NCBI RefSeq assembly: GCF_946221155.1
Contig: NZ_CAMIAN010000002.1
Location: 33,565 to 97,564, forward strand
Direction of reading: 5' to 3'
Origin: an uncultured Corynebacterium sp.
GTDB taxonomy: Bacteria; Actinomycetota; Actinomycetes; Mycobacteriales; Mycobacteriaceae
Length of the DNA stretch: 64,000 nt
The notes below the pieces were generated by a model. It ran no database searches and had not been told where the DNA came from. It saw only the letters and a program-made list of their open reading frames with translations. Made by a program: the position numbers and the translations under genes. Within the stretch, counting starts at the first letter, position 1, and each line of letters opens with the position of its first letter. Shown here in pieces: positions 35,440 through 45,113 of the stretch.

Positions 35440-36936
35440 TTAGAAGATGCCGCCGGGGATCTGTGGTGCGCGCGCCAGCACGTCGTCACTGACCACGAGG
35501 TTCAGCTGGCCGAGTTCGCCGGGGGCCAGGTCCGCGGTGGCCTCGGCGACGTTGAGGAATCGATCCTGTTCCGCCTCGTCCACCACGCCCTCGGCCAGCG
35601 TGCGGAACTTGTTGATGTAGTCGGCGCGGCCGAAGGGGCGAGCGCCCAGCGGGTGGGCGTCGGCCACAGCCAGCTCGTCGACGATCTCTGTGCCATCGCG
35701 CAGGGTGACCACTGCCTTGCAGCCAAAAGCCTTTTCGGCCGGGTCGGTGGAGTGGTAGCGGCGGGTCCACTCCGGATCCTCCACGGTGGAGATCTTGTGC
35801 CACAGTTCCACGGTCTCCGGGCGCTGGGCGCGCTCGGGGGCGTAGGAGCGTTCGTGGTGCCACTCGCCATCTTCGAGAGCGACGGCGAAGATGTACATCA
35901 CGGAGTGGTCCAGCGTCTCGCGCGAGGCCTTGGGGTCGAACTTCTGCGGGTCGTTCGAGCCGGTGCCGATCACGTAGTGGGTGTGGTGACTGGTGTGCAG
36001 CACGATGCTTTCCACCTGGCTAAGATCCCCGATCTTGTCCCGCATGCGGCGCGCCAGGTCGATCGGTGCCTGGGACTGGTACTCCGCGGAGTGCTCCTTG
36101 GTGTAGGTATCCAGGATCGCCCGCTTAGGCTCCCCCGCCTCCGGCAGGGGAACAACGTAGTGAGCGTCCGGGCCATCCAGCAGCCAGGCGATCACGCCAT
36201 CCTCGCCCTCCCAGATCGGGGCCGGGGCGCCTTCACCGCGCATGGCGCGGTCCACGGCCTCCACCGCCATCTTCCCGGCGAATGCGGGCGCATGGGCCTT
36301 CCACGAGCTGATGAGCCCCTTGCGGGACTGGCGCGTGGCCGTGGTGGTGTGCAGTGCCTGGCCGACGGCCTGGTAGATCACCTGTGGATCCAGGCGCAGC
36401 AGCGTGCCGATGCCCGCAGCCGCGGAGGGACCCAGGTGCGCAACGTGGTCGATCTTGTGTTTATGCAGCGAGATGCCCTTGACCAGGTCCACCTGGATCT
36501 CATAGCCGGTGGCGATGCCGCGGATCAGGTCGCGCCCGCCCAGCCCGCGCGCCTGCGCTACGGCCAGGATCGGCGGGATGTTGTCACCTGGGTGGGAGTA
36601 CTCGGCGGCCAGGAAAGTATCGTGAAAATCCAGCTCGCGCACCGCGACGCCGTTGGCCCAGGCGGCCCATTCGGGGGAGACGGTGGCGTCAGCACCAAAA
36701 ACGGCGCTGGGCCCGGTGTGGCACAGCGCCTGGGTGCGCGCCGAGGTGACTGGGCGGCGCAGGATGGAAGCGGCAGCGACGGCCGCGTTATCGATAATGC
36801 GGTTGACCACCATGTCCGCGGTGTCTTGCGGCACCTCGACCGGGTCGGTGGCAACCTGTGCGACCTTCCATGCGAGGTGATCTTCCTGCGGAAAATCGTC
36901 GGCCGAGGGGTGGACGCGAACGTCGTGGTTAATCAT
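35440..36936 (-). CDS. prpD: 2-methylcitrate dehydratase
   Basis: PrpD dehydrates 2-methylcitrate to 2-methyl-cis-aconitate. The protein (498 residues) is a typical MmgE/PrpD member with [40 protein letters not shown] and the C-terminal [15 protein letters not shown]. It is the first gene of the prp pair; the next step enzyme, methylisocitrate lyase (prpB), is not found between it and prpC. The upstream 111-bp gap carries a GlxR/Crp-like site and another palindrome. Confidence 0.94.
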   Translation of the reverse strand: MINHDVRVHPSADDFPQEDHLAWKVAQVATDPVEVPQDTADMVVNRIIDNAAVAAASILRRPVTSARTQALCHTGPSAVFGADATVSPEWAAWANGVAVRELDFHDTFLAAEYSHPGDNIPPILAVAQARGLGGRDLIRGIATGYEIQVDLVKGISLHKHKIDHVAHLGPSAAAGIGTLLRLDPQVIYQAVGQALHTTTATRQSRKGLISSWKAHAPAFAGKMAVEAVDRAMRGEGAPAPIWEGEDGVIAWLLDGPDAHYVVPLPEAGEPKRAILDTYTKEHSAEYQSQAPIDLARRMRDKIGDLSQVESIVLHTSHHTHYVIGTGSNDPQKFDPKASRETLDHSVMYIFAVALEDGEWHHERSYAPERAQRPETVELWHKISTVEDPEWTRRYHSTDPAEKAFGCKAVVTLRDGTEIVDELAVADAHPLGARPFGRADYINKFRTLAEGVVDEAEQDRFLNVAEATADLAPGELGQLNLVVSDDVLARAPQIPGGIF

Positions 36937-36968
36937 CGCGGGAGTTAGATCCTTTCGGAGATTGAGGC

Positions 36969-36984
36969 TGTGATGCGCCTCACT
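36969..36984 (-). promoter_or_regulatory. GlxR/Crp-like binding site upstream of prpD
   Basis: TGTGA-TGCGCC-TCACT matches the TGTGA-N6-TCACA consensus at 9 of 10 positions. It lies 33-48 nt upstream of the prpD ATG, downstream of the likely promoter, so it would suit repression by cAMP-GlxR. Confidence 0.5.
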
Positions 36985-37026
36985 CTAACGCCCCGCGACG
37001 GATTATGTAGTTAAACAAATATTTTT

Positions 37027-37042
37027 TGACGCCAAAACGTCA
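37027..37042. promoter_or_regulatory. Palindrome TGACG-N6-CGTCA
   Basis: A perfect inverted repeat with 5-bp arms lies 6 bp past the end of the Cj0069-family gene and about 90 bp before prpD. The adjacent T-run is on the wrong side for a minus-strand terminator, so an operator for prpD is more likely. Confidence 0.35.
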
Positions 37043-37047
37043 GCACG

Positions 37048-38112
37048 CTAGGCGTGCTTTGCCTCCACACGCTTGATTGCCTCTTCGGCAACCAGCTGCT
37101 GGATACCCATGTCCAGCTCAGAGGTGAAGCCTACGCAGGAGCAGTTAATTTCACCCAAGACGTAGGTATCTTCGCCGGTCTCGTCGTCATCGGCCAGCAT
37201 GAAGTCGGCGGTCCAGATCAGCGGAATGTTGTCGCCACCCAGCTTCTCGGCAATGACCGGACGGGCGGCGGCGAACATGTCCACCAGCTCCTGCCACTCC
37301 TCCGGCTTCTGGTAGGTGTACTTCGCGCCAGAGAACAGAGTTGCGGAGAATGCATCGCCGCCTTCGGCAGGCTTCTTGTGAACCACGAACACCGGGTGCG
37401 GGCCGACCAGCAAAATGCGGATCTCGCCCTCGACAATGCGCGGCATGAAGCGCATGTCCACCAGCATGCCGTTATCGCCGACGATGTACTGGTCGCAGAA
37501 GTCCATGAACTCGCCCAGCTCGCGAACCTCAGTATGGTTGTCGACTGCCTCGGTGCACTTCAGCTTCGTATCCAGGGGCAGAGCCGCGCCCGGCTCGATG
37601 GACTCGGCCAGCTGCTTGTCTTCCAGCTGCACGCGCCAGATGCCGGAACCGGTGGAGCCGCGGTTCTGCTTCAGCACGCGCTCGCCGTAGGACAGGGAGG
37701 TGGGGAAGGTCTTGTGGAACGAGTCGACGTCGTAGTAGGCGGCGGTATCGTCCGGCACCAGGTCGGTATCGTTCAGCTTCACCAGCGCATCCTTTGCGCC
37801 GTAGGCCATCATCTCGGCCGGGGTGGACATGCCCACCAGGCCAGCCTCCTCGGTCAGCTTGGTCAGCATATCGAAGTAACCCTTTTCGCCGCCAGGGATG
37901 TGACCCGGGTTGACGCGGGAGATGTATGCGTCGTACTTAGCGGCAACCTCTTCGTAAATTTCGTCGGCCTTCTCCGGGTCGAAGTAGACAACCTCGGCGC
38001 CCCAGCCCTTCTCACGGATGGCCTCGACGATGGGCATAGTGTCGCGGCGGTGGCCGTCCTCACCCTTGTCGTTTCCGCCCTGAACCTCAAAGACAACAAT
38101 GTTCTTGTGCAC
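37048..38112 (-). CDS. Cj0069 family protein (ATP-grasp-like)
   Basis: A 354-residue protein with the pattern of the Cj0069 family: NIVVFEVQGGNDKGEDGHRR at the N-terminus, SRVNPGHIPGG, then ATP-grasp-like segments VLKQNRGSTGSGIWRV, DMRFMPRIVEGEIRILLVG and the metal-ligand region LGEINCSCVGFTSE. ATP-grasp enzymes form amide or peptide bonds through acyl-phosphates, but no substrate is known for this family. GTG at 38112 is chosen because AGGGGA lies about 5 nt before it and the conserved sequence begins there; an upstream in-frame GTG at 38157 is weaker. It stands alone between prpD and the sulfurtransferase. Confidence 0.82.
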   Translation of the reverse strand: MHKNIVVFEVQGGNDKGEDGHRRDTMPIVEAIREKGWGAEVVYFDPEKADEIYEEVAAKYDAYISRVNPGHIPGGEKGYFDMLTKLTEEAGLVGMSTPAEMMAYGAKDALVKLNDTDLVPDDTAAYYDVDSFHKTFPTSLSYGERVLKQNRGSTGSGIWRVQLEDKQLAESIEPGAALPLDTKLKCTEAVDNHTEVRELGEFMDFCDQYIVGDNGMLVDMRFMPRIVEGEIRILLVGPHPVFVVHKKPAEGGDAFSATLFSGAKYTYQKPEEWQELVDMFAAARPVIAEKLGGDNIPLIWTADFMLADDDETGEDTYVLGEINCSCVGFTSELDMGIQQLVAEEAIKRVEAKHA

Positions 38113-38263
38113 GGTTTCCCCTAGCTCTGAAAGTAAAAATGCAGTGCATGTGGCCACGTTTAGCCAACACCTTTAATTCTATGACCAGCCAGCCCGGGCG
38201 GCAGTGTGAGAAAGGCTGGCAAGAAGGCGCTAGACTCTCAATCGATCGAAAGGCAGGTGTTTC

Positions 38264-39130
38264 ATGGGAATCGAATTCGACCCCAGCCCACAGCTCAAAC
38301 AGTACGCGCACCCAAACAAGCTGGTCACGAATGCTTGGCTAGGTGCAAAGCTGGGAACTCCCGGCCTCAAGGTCGTCGAAGTGGATGCGGATTCGCTTTT
38401 ATACGATATTGGTCACATCCCTACGGCCGTGCGCCTGAAATGGTACGAAGACTTATCGGACCCCGTATGGCGCGACCTTATCGGCCCAAAGGAGTTCGAG
38501 GAACTCATGGGGCGCCTAGGCATCTCCCGGGACGACACTGTGGTGTTCTACGGCGACCACGCCAACCTGTGGGCTGTGTACGCACTGTGGGTATTCGAGC
38601 TTTTCGGCCATCCGGATGTACGCATCCTGGACGGCGGGCGAGACGCCTGGATGCAAGAGGAGCGGGAAATCTCCTACGCTGTCGACGAGGCGCCGTTCAA
38701 GCCCGACTACCGGGCGCCTTCGCTCCGAAATGACCACACTCACCGCATCTTCGTCGACGAATTGCGCACAAAATACGAGGGCACCCAAGTGATCGACCTA
38801 CGCAACGCCGAGGAATTCACCGGCGAGGTAACACTGCCCGGCTACCCTATCCGTCGCAACGGACACGTACCAGGGGCCAAGAACCTGCGCGCCGACTCCT
38901 CCCTGCTGGCCAACTCGCGCTTCTACCCCGCCGAGGCCATCGAGGCCATCCATACCGAACTGGAGCTGGACCCCCACCGCGAGACCGTAGTGTATTGCAA
39001 CAATGGTGCCCGCGCCGCACTCGAGTGGTTCGTTTTGCGCTTCCTCTTGGGGTGGGAAAATGTGCGCGTCTACGACGGCTCGTGGATCGAATGGGGAAAC
39101 ATGATGCGCGTGCCCATCGAGCGTGGCTAA
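38264..39130 (+). CDS. sseA: Thiosulfate/3-mercaptopyruvate sulfurtransferase (rhodanese)
   Basis: A 288-residue tandem rhodanese. The inactive N-terminal domain has VVEVDADSLLYDIGHIPTAV and VFYGDHANLWAVYALW; the active C-terminal domain holds the catalytic Cys in VVYCNNGARAALEWFVL. The active loop CNNGARA differs from the CRxGxR of classical thiosulfate-type enzymes, so the donor preference is uncertain. A GAAAGGCAGG site precedes the ATG. It lies 56 bp before accBC, as in C. glutamicum, where the thtR-accBC order is conserved. Confidence 0.92.
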   Translation: MGIEFDPSPQLKQYAHPNKLVTNAWLGAKLGTPGLKVVEVDADSLLYDIGHIPTAVRLKWYEDLSDPVWRDLIGPKEFEELMGRLGISRDDTVVFYGDHANLWAVYALWVFELFGHPDVRILDGGRDAWMQEEREISYAVDEAPFKPDYRAPSLRNDHTHRIFVDELRTKYEGTQVIDLRNAEEFTGEVTLPGYPIRRNGHVPGAKNLRADSSLLANSRFYPAEAIEAIHTELELDPHRETVVYCNNGARAALEWFVLRFLLGWENVRVYDGSWIEWGNMMRVPIERG

Positions 39131-39149
39131 CCGGGGCGTGTAGCCTCAT

Positions 39150-39167
39150 TAACTAACCCCTAACTAA
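39150..39167 (+). repeat. Phased TAACTAA direct repeats before accBC
   Basis: TAACTAA occurs at 39150-39156 and 39161-39167, 11 bp apart (one helical turn), 20-37 bp before the accBC start. In C. glutamicum accBC is repressed by FasR, but I cannot match these repeats to its site from memory. Treat as a candidate operator. Confidence 0.3.
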
Positions 39168-39186
39168 TAACCCGAAAGGATTGCCC

Positions 39187-40980
39187 GTGACTTCCAGCAC
39201 CGCTGCTCCCCTGACGAAGGTACTGATCGCCAATCGTGGCGAGATCGCAGTGCGCGTCATCCGGGCTGCGCGTGACGAGGGCATCGCTACCGTTGCCGTG
39301 TACGCGGACCCGGATGCCGAGGCACCCTTCGTACGCATGGCGGACGAGGCACTGGCGCTCGGCGGACAGACTTCCGCGGAGACTTACCTGGATTTCGACA
39401 AGATCATTGGTGCTGCGCGCAAGTCTGGCGCCGACGCGATCCACCCTGGCTACGGCTTCCTGTCGGAGAACGCGGACTTCGCCCAGGCCGTCGTCGATGC
39501 GGGGCTGAACTGGATCGGCCCACCGCCGGAGGCCATTCGTAAGCTCGGCGATAAGGTCACCGCGCGAAACATCGCTCTTAGTGTTGACGCCCCTATGACT
39601 CCGGGCACTAAGGAGCCCGTCGCGGATGCCGCAGAGGTCACCGCCTTTGCGGAGCGCCACGGACTTCCGATCGCCATTAAGGCCGCCTTCGGCGGTGGTG
39701 GGCGCGGAATGAAGGTCGCCTACACGATGGATGAGATTCCGGAACTCTTTGAATCCGCAACCCGCGAGGCCATCACCGCCTTCGGCCGCGGTGAGTGCTT
39801 CGTGGAGCGCTACCTGGACCGCGCCCGCCACGTCGAGGCGCAGGTCGTGGCCGATAAGCACGGCAACGTTGTGGTCGCTTCCACCCGCGACTGCTCCGCC
39901 CAGCGGCGTTTCCAGAAGCTCATCGAGGAGGCCCCCGCGCCTTTCCTGAGCGACGAGCAGAATGAGCGCATCTATTCCTCCGCCAAGGCCATCTGCCGCG
40001 AAGCCGGCTACTACGGCGCAGGCACGGTGGAGTACCTAGTGGGCTCCGACGGGCTGATCAGCTTCCTGGAGGTCAACACCCGCCTGCAGGTGGAGCACCC
40101 CGTCACCGAACAGGTCACTGGCTGGGATCTGGTGCGCGAGCAGTTCCGCATCACCCGCGGTGAGGAACTCTCCCGCACCGAAGATCCAGAGATTGTCGGC
40201 CACTCCATCGAGTTCCGCATCAACGGAGAGGATCCGACGAACAACTTCATGCCTGCCCCCGGCCGCATCCAGACTTACCGCGAGCCCACCGGCCCCGGCG
40301 TACGCATGGACTCCGGCATCGAAACCGGCGCGGTGGTCGGCGGTCAGTTCGACTCCATGCTGGCCAAGCTCATCGTCACCGGCGCCGACCGCACCGAGGC
40401 GATCCAGCGTTCCCTGCGAGCATTGGGAGAATACGAGGTCGAAGGAATCCCGACGGTTATCCCCTTCCACCAGGCTGCGCTGACCGACCCGGCTTTCGTT
40501 GCCGAGGACGGCAACTACCGCGTGTACACGCGGTGGATCGAGGAAGAATGGGACAACCAGCTGCCTGCCTACGAGGAACCACTCGCGGCCGCCGCCGAGG
40601 GCGAACTGCCTAAGGAGAAGCTGGTCGTGGAGGTCGACGGCCGCCGCGTGGAAGTTTTGGTTCCGGGAGAGATCCTGGCGGGCCGGGGCTCGGTGAGCCG
40701 GGCGAAGAAGCGCCGTGCAAATGCCGCGGACATCGCCATCACCGGCGACACGGTGGCCGCCCCAATGCAGGGCACCGTGATCAAGGTGGAAGTCGCGGAA
40801 GGCGACGAAGTATCCGAAGGCGACGTTCTGCTGGTGCTCGAGGCGATGAAGATGGAAAACGCCGTCAAGGCGCACAAGTCCGGTGTGGTGCAGTCCTTAA
40901 ACGTCGGAGGCGGCGATGGCGTCACAAAGAATCAAGCACTTATGGAGCTCAAGGACGAAAGCTCCGCTGAGAACGAATAG
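39187..40980 (+). CDS. accBC: Acyl-CoA carboxylase alpha subunit (biotin carboxylase + BCCP)
   Basis: The alpha chain carboxylates its own biotin and is shared by acetyl-CoA and long-chain acyl-CoA carboxylases for fatty and mycolic acid synthesis. Domains in order are the biotin carboxylase N-domain ([20 protein letters not shown]), ATP-grasp loop [14 protein letters not shown], catalytic [18 protein letters not shown], and the C-terminal biotinyl domain with the biotinylated Lys in [10 protein letters not shown]. Length is 597 from the GTG at 39187, chosen because GAAAGGA sits 6 nt upstream; TTG at 39181 is the alternative. Confidence 0.96.
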   Translation: MTSSTAAPLTKVLIANRGEIAVRVIRAARDEGIATVAVYADPDAEAPFVRMADEALALGGQTSAETYLDFDKIIGAARKSGADAIHPGYGFLSENADFAQAVVDAGLNWIGPPPEAIRKLGDKVTARNIALSVDAPMTPGTKEPVADAAEVTAFAERHGLPIAIKAAFGGGGRGMKVAYTMDEIPELFESATREAITAFGRGECFVERYLDRARHVEAQVVADKHGNVVVASTRDCSAQRRFQKLIEEAPAPFLSDEQNERIYSSAKAICREAGYYGAGTVEYLVGSDGLISFLEVNTRLQVEHPVTEQVTGWDLVREQFRITRGEELSRTEDPEIVGHSIEFRINGEDPTNNFMPAPGRIQTYREPTGPGVRMDSGIETGAVVGGQFDSMLAKLIVTGADRTEAIQRSLRALGEYEVEGIPTVIPFHQAALTDPAFVAEDGNYRVYTRWIEEEWDNQLPAYEEPLAAAAEGELPKEKLVVEVDGRRVEVLVPGEILAGRGSVSRAKKRRANAADIAITGDTVAAPMQGTVIKVEVAEGDEVSEGDVLLVLEAMKMENAVKAHKSGVVQSLNVGGGDGVTKNQALMELKDESSAENE

Positions 40981-41002
40981 ACGAGGCAGGAAACACACCC
41001 CC

Positions 41003-41650
41003 ATGACTGAAACTACCCCTGAGCAGGCAACCACGGTTGAGAAGAAGACGCCGAAGGGCATGATCTTCCTCGGCCTTGGGCTACTGATCGTCGCCCTGAT
41101 TACCGCCATCGTTTCGCTGGTGGGTGTGAAGGACTTCGGCAAGAGCTACGACGTAAAGGCTGGCAAGGAGTACTACTTGCTAGCCGATGAAGACGCACTG
41201 AATGCGAAGGAGTGCACCCTGGTCGATAAGGAGGACAAGAATCTTGTCGACCGCATCGAGGCCGCGGACCTAAAGTTCAGCCAGGAAGACCTGGAGATCT
41301 CCGACGTGTCCCTGCCCCTGACGAAGAACAAGGGTGTGTACACCTCGATTAAGTTCACCGAGGACATCGAGGGCGCCAAGTACACCTGCGACCAGGGCAA
41401 CATCTACATCTCCAAGTACTCCTCCGGCACTCTGCAGGCCCTGCGGTGGGTAACGATGCTGTGCGGCGCTGCGGGTGTGGCGATCCTGATTCTGGCAGCG
41501 TTTGCGAACCAGCGTAAGAAGGGTGCAGATGCTGGGGACGCTGAGGACGTTAAGGTCACTGAGGACAAAGCGGACACAGAGGACACAGCGGACACAGCGG
41601 ACGCTAAGGACGCAGTAGACAGCAAAGACAGCGAAGACAGCGGAAACTGA
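41003..41650 (+). CDS. Two-helix membrane protein with acidic repeat tail, unknown function
   Basis: A 215-residue protein I do not recognise. A short N-terminus leads to transmembrane helix 1 (GMIFLGLGLLIVALITAIVS), an extracellular domain of about 110 residues with two Cys (KECTLVD, KYTCDQG) that could form a disulfide, helix 2 (WVTMLCGAAGVAILILAAFA), and a cytosolic acidic tail of Asp/Thr/Ala/Lys repeats. The ATG at 41003 is chosen because the hydrophobic region starts soon after and a GGCAGGA lies upstream. It sits 22 bp after accBC and directly before glpK, so it is probably co-transcribed with both. Confidence 0.75.
   Translation: MTETTPEQATTVEKKTPKGMIFLGLGLLIVALITAIVSLVGVKDFGKSYDVKAGKEYYLLADEDALNAKECTLVDKEDKNLVDRIEAADLKFSQEDLEISDVSLPLTKNKGVYTSIKFTEDIEGAKYTCDQGNIYISKYSSGTLQALRWVTMLCGAAGVAILILAAFANQRKKGADAGDAEDVKVTEDKADTEDTADTADAKDAVDSKDSEDSGN
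41536..41645 (+). repeat. Degenerate 9-bp minisatellite coding an acidic tail
   Basis: Units close to GGACACAGC recur through the 3' end of the membrane protein gene, coding EDT/ADT/SKD-like triplets of residues. Such in-frame 9-bp repeats can gain or lose copies by slippage without breaking the frame. Confidence 0.6.
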
Positions 41651-43237
41651 GTGGCAGAAAACTTTACGAACCAACTGACCGGAACCTTGGCTAAGTGGAA
41701 GAGCTCCAAGCGGGGCTACGTTTTGGCACTCGATCAGGGGACCACGTCTACCCGCTGCATCATTTTTGACGCGCATGGCAAGATCATCAGCTCCAGCCAC
41801 ATGGAGCACCGACAGATCTTCCCACACCCCGGCTGGGTGGAACACGACCCGGAAGAGATCCGGCGCAACACCCGTCGCGTGATGGCGGACGCTGCGGCCT
41901 CCCGCGACATTCCAGTCGAGGAGTTCGCAGCGGTGGGCATCACCAACCAGCGCGAAACCACCGTCGTGTGGGACCGCGCCACCGGCAAGCCCATCTACAA
42001 CGCCATCGTGTGGCAGGACACGCGCACCGATAAGATCGTGAGCTCTCTGAGCGAAGAACAGAAGACCATGATCTTCGAGCGCACCGGGCTGAACGCCTCC
42101 ACCTACTTCGCCGGGCCGAAGATCCAGTGGATCCTGGATAACGTCGACGGTGCCCGCGAGAAGGCGGAGCGTGGGGAGCTGGCCTTCGGCACCATTGATA
42201 CGTGGCTGATCTGGGAACTCACGCGCCGCTCACGCAAGAAGTCGAAGGCGAGCCGCAGCGATCACGTCCGGCACGTCACGGACGTCACCAATGCCTCACG
42301 CACCATGCTGATGGATCTGCGGACGCAAACGTGGGATCCGGAGCTGTGCGAGCTGTTCGGTGTGCCGGAATCCATGCTGCCGGAGATCGTCAGTTCTTCC
42401 GAGGTCGTCGGGAAGGTCCGCCGCAGTGGGCCGGTGCAGGGTGTGCCGATCGCGGGCATCCTAGGCGATCAGCAGGCCGCCGCTTTCGGCCAGGTGTGTT
42501 TCAACCAGGGCGAGGCGAAGAACACCTACGGCACTGGCAACTTCCTTTTGATGAACACCGGCACCGAGCCGCAGTGGTCCGAGCACGGACTGATCACCAC
42601 CGTCGCCTACCGGCTGGGCAATCAGCCGGCCGTGTACGCCCTTGAGGGATCCATCGCTGTCACCGGCTCCCTGGTGCAGTGGCTGCGCGACAACCTGGGG
42701 TTCTTCGACACCGCCGACGACATCGAGCCGCTGGCCCGCAGCGTCGACGACAACGGTGGCTGCTACATCGTGCCGGCATTCAGCGGGTTGCTGGCGCCGC
42801 ACTGGCGCCCCGAGGCTCGCGGCATCATCGCGGGCCTGACCCGCTACGTGACGAAGGCCCACATCGCCAGGGCCGCGCTGGAGGCTACGGCCTTCCAAAC
42901 CCGCGAGGTCGTCGAGGCCATGAACGCCGACTCGCAAGTGGATCTGAAAAACCTGCGCGTCGACGGTGGCATGGTGGTTAACTCGCTGCTGATGCAGTTC
43001 CAAGCCGACCAGCTGGAAGTGCCGGTAACGGTGCCGGAGGTTTCGGAGACCACCGCCCTCGGCGCAGCATACGCCGCCGGGCTGGCCGTGGGCTTCTACC
43101 GGGACCTCGACGAGTTGGTTTCCCTCTGGCAGGAGGAAAAGACCTACTTCCCGAAGGGCGACCCGGAGGAGCGCAAGATCGCTTACGACAAGTGGAAGCG
43201 TGCCGTGGAACGGACGTTTGGCTGGACCGAGGATTAG
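41651..43237 (+). CDS. glpK: Glycerol kinase
   Basis: GlpK makes glycerol-3-phosphate for phospholipid synthesis and glycerol use. The FGGY fold is shown by [46 protein letters not shown] and the second-domain [16 protein letters not shown]. The GTG follows the previous stop with no gap (TGAGTG). Odd points: about 24 extra residues before the conserved start, and a basic insert ([14 protein letters not shown]) between TRR and HVTDVTN. Length 528 versus the usual 500-505 is explained by these. Confidence 0.94.
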   Translation: MAENFTNQLTGTLAKWKSSKRGYVLALDQGTTSTRCIIFDAHGKIISSSHMEHRQIFPHPGWVEHDPEEIRRNTRRVMADAAASRDIPVEEFAAVGITNQRETTVVWDRATGKPIYNAIVWQDTRTDKIVSSLSEEQKTMIFERTGLNASTYFAGPKIQWILDNVDGAREKAERGELAFGTIDTWLIWELTRRSRKKSKASRSDHVRHVTDVTNASRTMLMDLRTQTWDPELCELFGVPESMLPEIVSSSEVVGKVRRSGPVQGVPIAGILGDQQAAAFGQVCFNQGEAKNTYGTGNFLLMNTGTEPQWSEHGLITTVAYRLGNQPAVYALEGSIAVTGSLVQWLRDNLGFFDTADDIEPLARSVDDNGGCYIVPAFSGLLAPHWRPEARGIIAGLTRYVTKAHIARAALEATAFQTREVVEAMNADSQVDLKNLRVDGGMVVNSLLMQFQADQLEVPVTVPEVSETTALGAAYAAGLAVGFYRDLDELVSLWQEEKTYFPKGDPEERKIAYDKWKRAVERTFGWTED

Positions 43238-43248
43238 GCGTCCAGTGC

Positions 43249-43254
43249 TACCTT
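43249..43254 (+). promoter_or_regulatory. -10 hexamer of a likely leaderless transcript (DUF1707 gene)
   Basis: TACCTT ends 7 nt before the ATG at 43262. There is no Shine-Dalgarno, only TAGG, so the mRNA may start at the start codon. Confidence 0.4.
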
Positions 43255-43261
43255 TATAGGT

Positions 43262-43843
43262 ATGAACGAACCGTCCCGCCGTGAAATCCGCATCTCCGAT
43301 GTCGACCGTAGCGACGCTATCAGCGTTCTCGGTGAGCACTTCGCCGACGGCCGGCTCACCATGATCGAGTACGAGGAGCGCGTGCAGCAAGCCACCGCCG
43401 CAGTTTCCGAAGGTGAACTGGAACAGATCTTTTCCGACCTTCCCAAGCTAGAGGCCTCCCGCGAGCTGGTCCCCTACTACTCCGCCCGCGAAATCGACCG
43501 CCAGTACCGCAGTGGCCGGAACATCCGCCTGGGCCTGCTGCTCAGCACTGTGATCGGCAGCAGCGCCCTGGCTATGCTCGTCAATAGCGTGTGGGCGAAC
43601 TCCGCCATCCTTTTGCTATTGATCCCGCTGGTCTTCGTGCTGCTCTACGTCATGAAGGTCGGCCCGCAGAGCTGGTACGATCCCAGCCCGAAGCAACTGG
43701 AGCGCCAGCGCCTCCGGGAGCTGAAATTGCAGCAGCGCGCCCAGCAGGCACAGTGGAAGTTCGAGCGCAAGCAGCGCACCCACCAGCTGACGAGCAGCGC
43801 AATGAAGTTCGCGCAGAAGCGCCTTAACGGAACTGGTCAATAA
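43262..43843 (+). CDS. DUF1707 domain-containing membrane protein
   Basis: A 193-residue protein. The N-terminal DUF1707 domain (EIRISDVDRSDAISVLGEHF, DGRLTMIEYEERVQQA) is a SHOCT-like segment seen in actinobacterial membrane or regulatory proteins. Two transmembrane helices follow (about 85-105 and 110-128), then a highly basic, Gln-rich coiled-coil-like C-terminus (LRELKLQQRAQQAQWKFERK). Function is unknown. It lies 24 bp after glpK but may have its own promoter. It overlaps the convergent amidohydrolase gene by 20 bp. Confidence 0.83.
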   Translation: MNEPSRREIRISDVDRSDAISVLGEHFADGRLTMIEYEERVQQATAAVSEGELEQIFSDLPKLEASRELVPYYSAREIDRQYRSGRNIRLGLLLSTVIGSSALAMLVNSVWANSAILLLLIPLVFVLLYVMKVGPQSWYDPSPKQLERQRLRELKLQQRAQQAQWKFERKQRTHQLTSSAMKFAQKRLNGTGQ

Positions 43844-45056
43844 CTCCGGCGAATAGGCGGATGCCGATGCCCAGGGCGCGTTCGTCGAAGATGATGTCCG
43901 GCTGGTGCAGGTCGGGCCGCTCCCCCTTGCCAGTCCATGCACCCAGGCGCGCCATGGAGCCCGGTACGTGCTCCAGGTACCAGCTGAAGTCCTCACCGCC
44001 GGTGGATTGCGGGGCCTCCTTCAACGCGTTCGGATCTACGTCGTTGACGGCCTGCGCCAGCGCGGCGGTGGAGACGTCGTCGTTCATCACCGGTGGCACA
44101 CCCTTGGTGTAGCGCAGCTCGAGCTCGGCCCCGGTAGGTGCCACCAGGTGCTCTAGGAGTTCTCGCAGGGTTTCTTCGCCACGACGCCACACTCCAACCT
44201 CCGCGGTTCGGAACGTACCGAGCAGGCGAACTTCCTGGGGAATTGCGTTGAACGTGGAACCACCGTTGATCGCGCCGAAAGTCAATACGGTGCCAGTGCG
44301 CGGGTCCACGGTGCGGGACAGCAAGCCAGGCAGCTGCGAGGCAATGATGCCTGCGGTGTACACCAAGTCCGCCGCCAGGTGTGGACGGGAAGTGTGACCG
44401 CCGTGTCCGCGCAGGATGATCTCCACCACGTCGCTGGCGGAGGTGATTGCCCCGGTGCGCACGCCGATCTCCCCGGTGCGCAGCTTCGGCTCGCAGTGGA
44501 CAGCGAAGATGCGAGATACGCCATTGAGTGCACCGGCCTCGATGACGTCCACCGCGCCGCCGTCCATGACCTCCTCAGCGGGCTGGAAGATAAAGCGAAC
44601 CTGAATTCCCAGGGCATCCTCCCCGTGGGCGTCCACAAATTCGGCAAGGGCGACGGCCAGCCCCAGCACGACTGTGGTGTGGATGTCGTGACCGCAGGCG
44701 TGCATGACCCCCGGCACCTCGGAGGCGTAGTCGAGCCCCGTGACCTCCTGTAATGGCAGCGCGTCGATGTCGCCGCGGAAGGCGATGCGGGGCGCCCCAA
44801 CGGGACCGATGTCGGCAATCAAGCCGGTGGAGGGAAGCGCCACGGGCTGCAGCCCGGCGCGCTCGAGCTCGGCGAAGAGGAAGCGGGTGGTCTCCGTCTC
44901 CATGTGCGACAGCTCGGGGTTGCGGTGCAGGTGACGGCGCCAGTCGATGACCCGCTGTGCGTTGTCCCGCGTCCAGTTCTGCACAAACTGGGCGACGGAA
45001 TGAGTGCTGCTTTCCTGCGCGCGTTCCTGTGTGCCGTCTTGCACTTGAATACTCAC
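43824..45056 (-). CDS. M20-family amidohydrolase (N-acyl-amino-acid/amide hydrolase)
   Basis: A 410-residue member of peptidase family M20D (IAP/AmiA-type). The N-terminal RRHLHRNPELSHMETETT, metal-binding HACGHDIHTTVVLG, catalytic-base FIFQPAEEVMDGG and the dimerisation/His region GHGGHTSRPHLAAD are visible, as is the C-terminal metal ligand GGEDFSWYLEHVPG. Typical substrates are N-acylated or indole-3-acetyl amino acids or hippurate; the actual one is unknown. The enzyme is cytosolic, with no signal peptide. It is divergent from punA with a 57-bp gap. Confidence 0.88.
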   Translation of the reverse strand: MSIQVQDGTQERAQESSTHSVAQFVQNWTRDNAQRVIDWRRHLHRNPELSHMETETTRFLFAELERAGLQPVALPSTGLIADIGPVGAPRIAFRGDIDALPLQEVTGLDYASEVPGVMHACGHDIHTTVVLGLAVALAEFVDAHGEDALGIQVRFIFQPAEEVMDGGAVDVIEAGALNGVSRIFAVHCEPKLRTGEIGVRTGAITSASDVVEIILRGHGGHTSRPHLAADLVYTAGIIASQLPGLLSRTVDPRTGTVLTFGAINGGSTFNAIPQEVRLLGTFRTAEVGVWRRGEETLRELLEHLVAPTGAELELRYTKGVPPVMNDDVSTAALAQAVNDVDPNALKEAPQSTGGEDFSWYLEHVPGSMARLGAWTGKGERPDLHQPDIIFDERALGIGIRLFAGVIDQFR

Positions 45057-45099
45057 GTCCCTCTCACTTTTACTGACCTGTCCAGTCTAGCGCCTACGG

Positions 45100-45105
45100 T
45101 ATTCT
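45100..45105 (+). promoter_or_regulatory. -10 hexamer of a likely leaderless transcript (punA)
   Basis: TATTCT ends 8 nt before the ATG at 45114, where the family sequence starts. There is no Shine-Dalgarno. Confidence 0.4.
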
Positions 45106-45113
45106 TGGTTGGC

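Noticed and set aside
37027..37047. Intrinsic terminator for the Cj0069-family gene
   Set aside because: The T-run lies on the plus strand side of the palindrome; read on the minus strand the hairpin is followed by A residues, not U.
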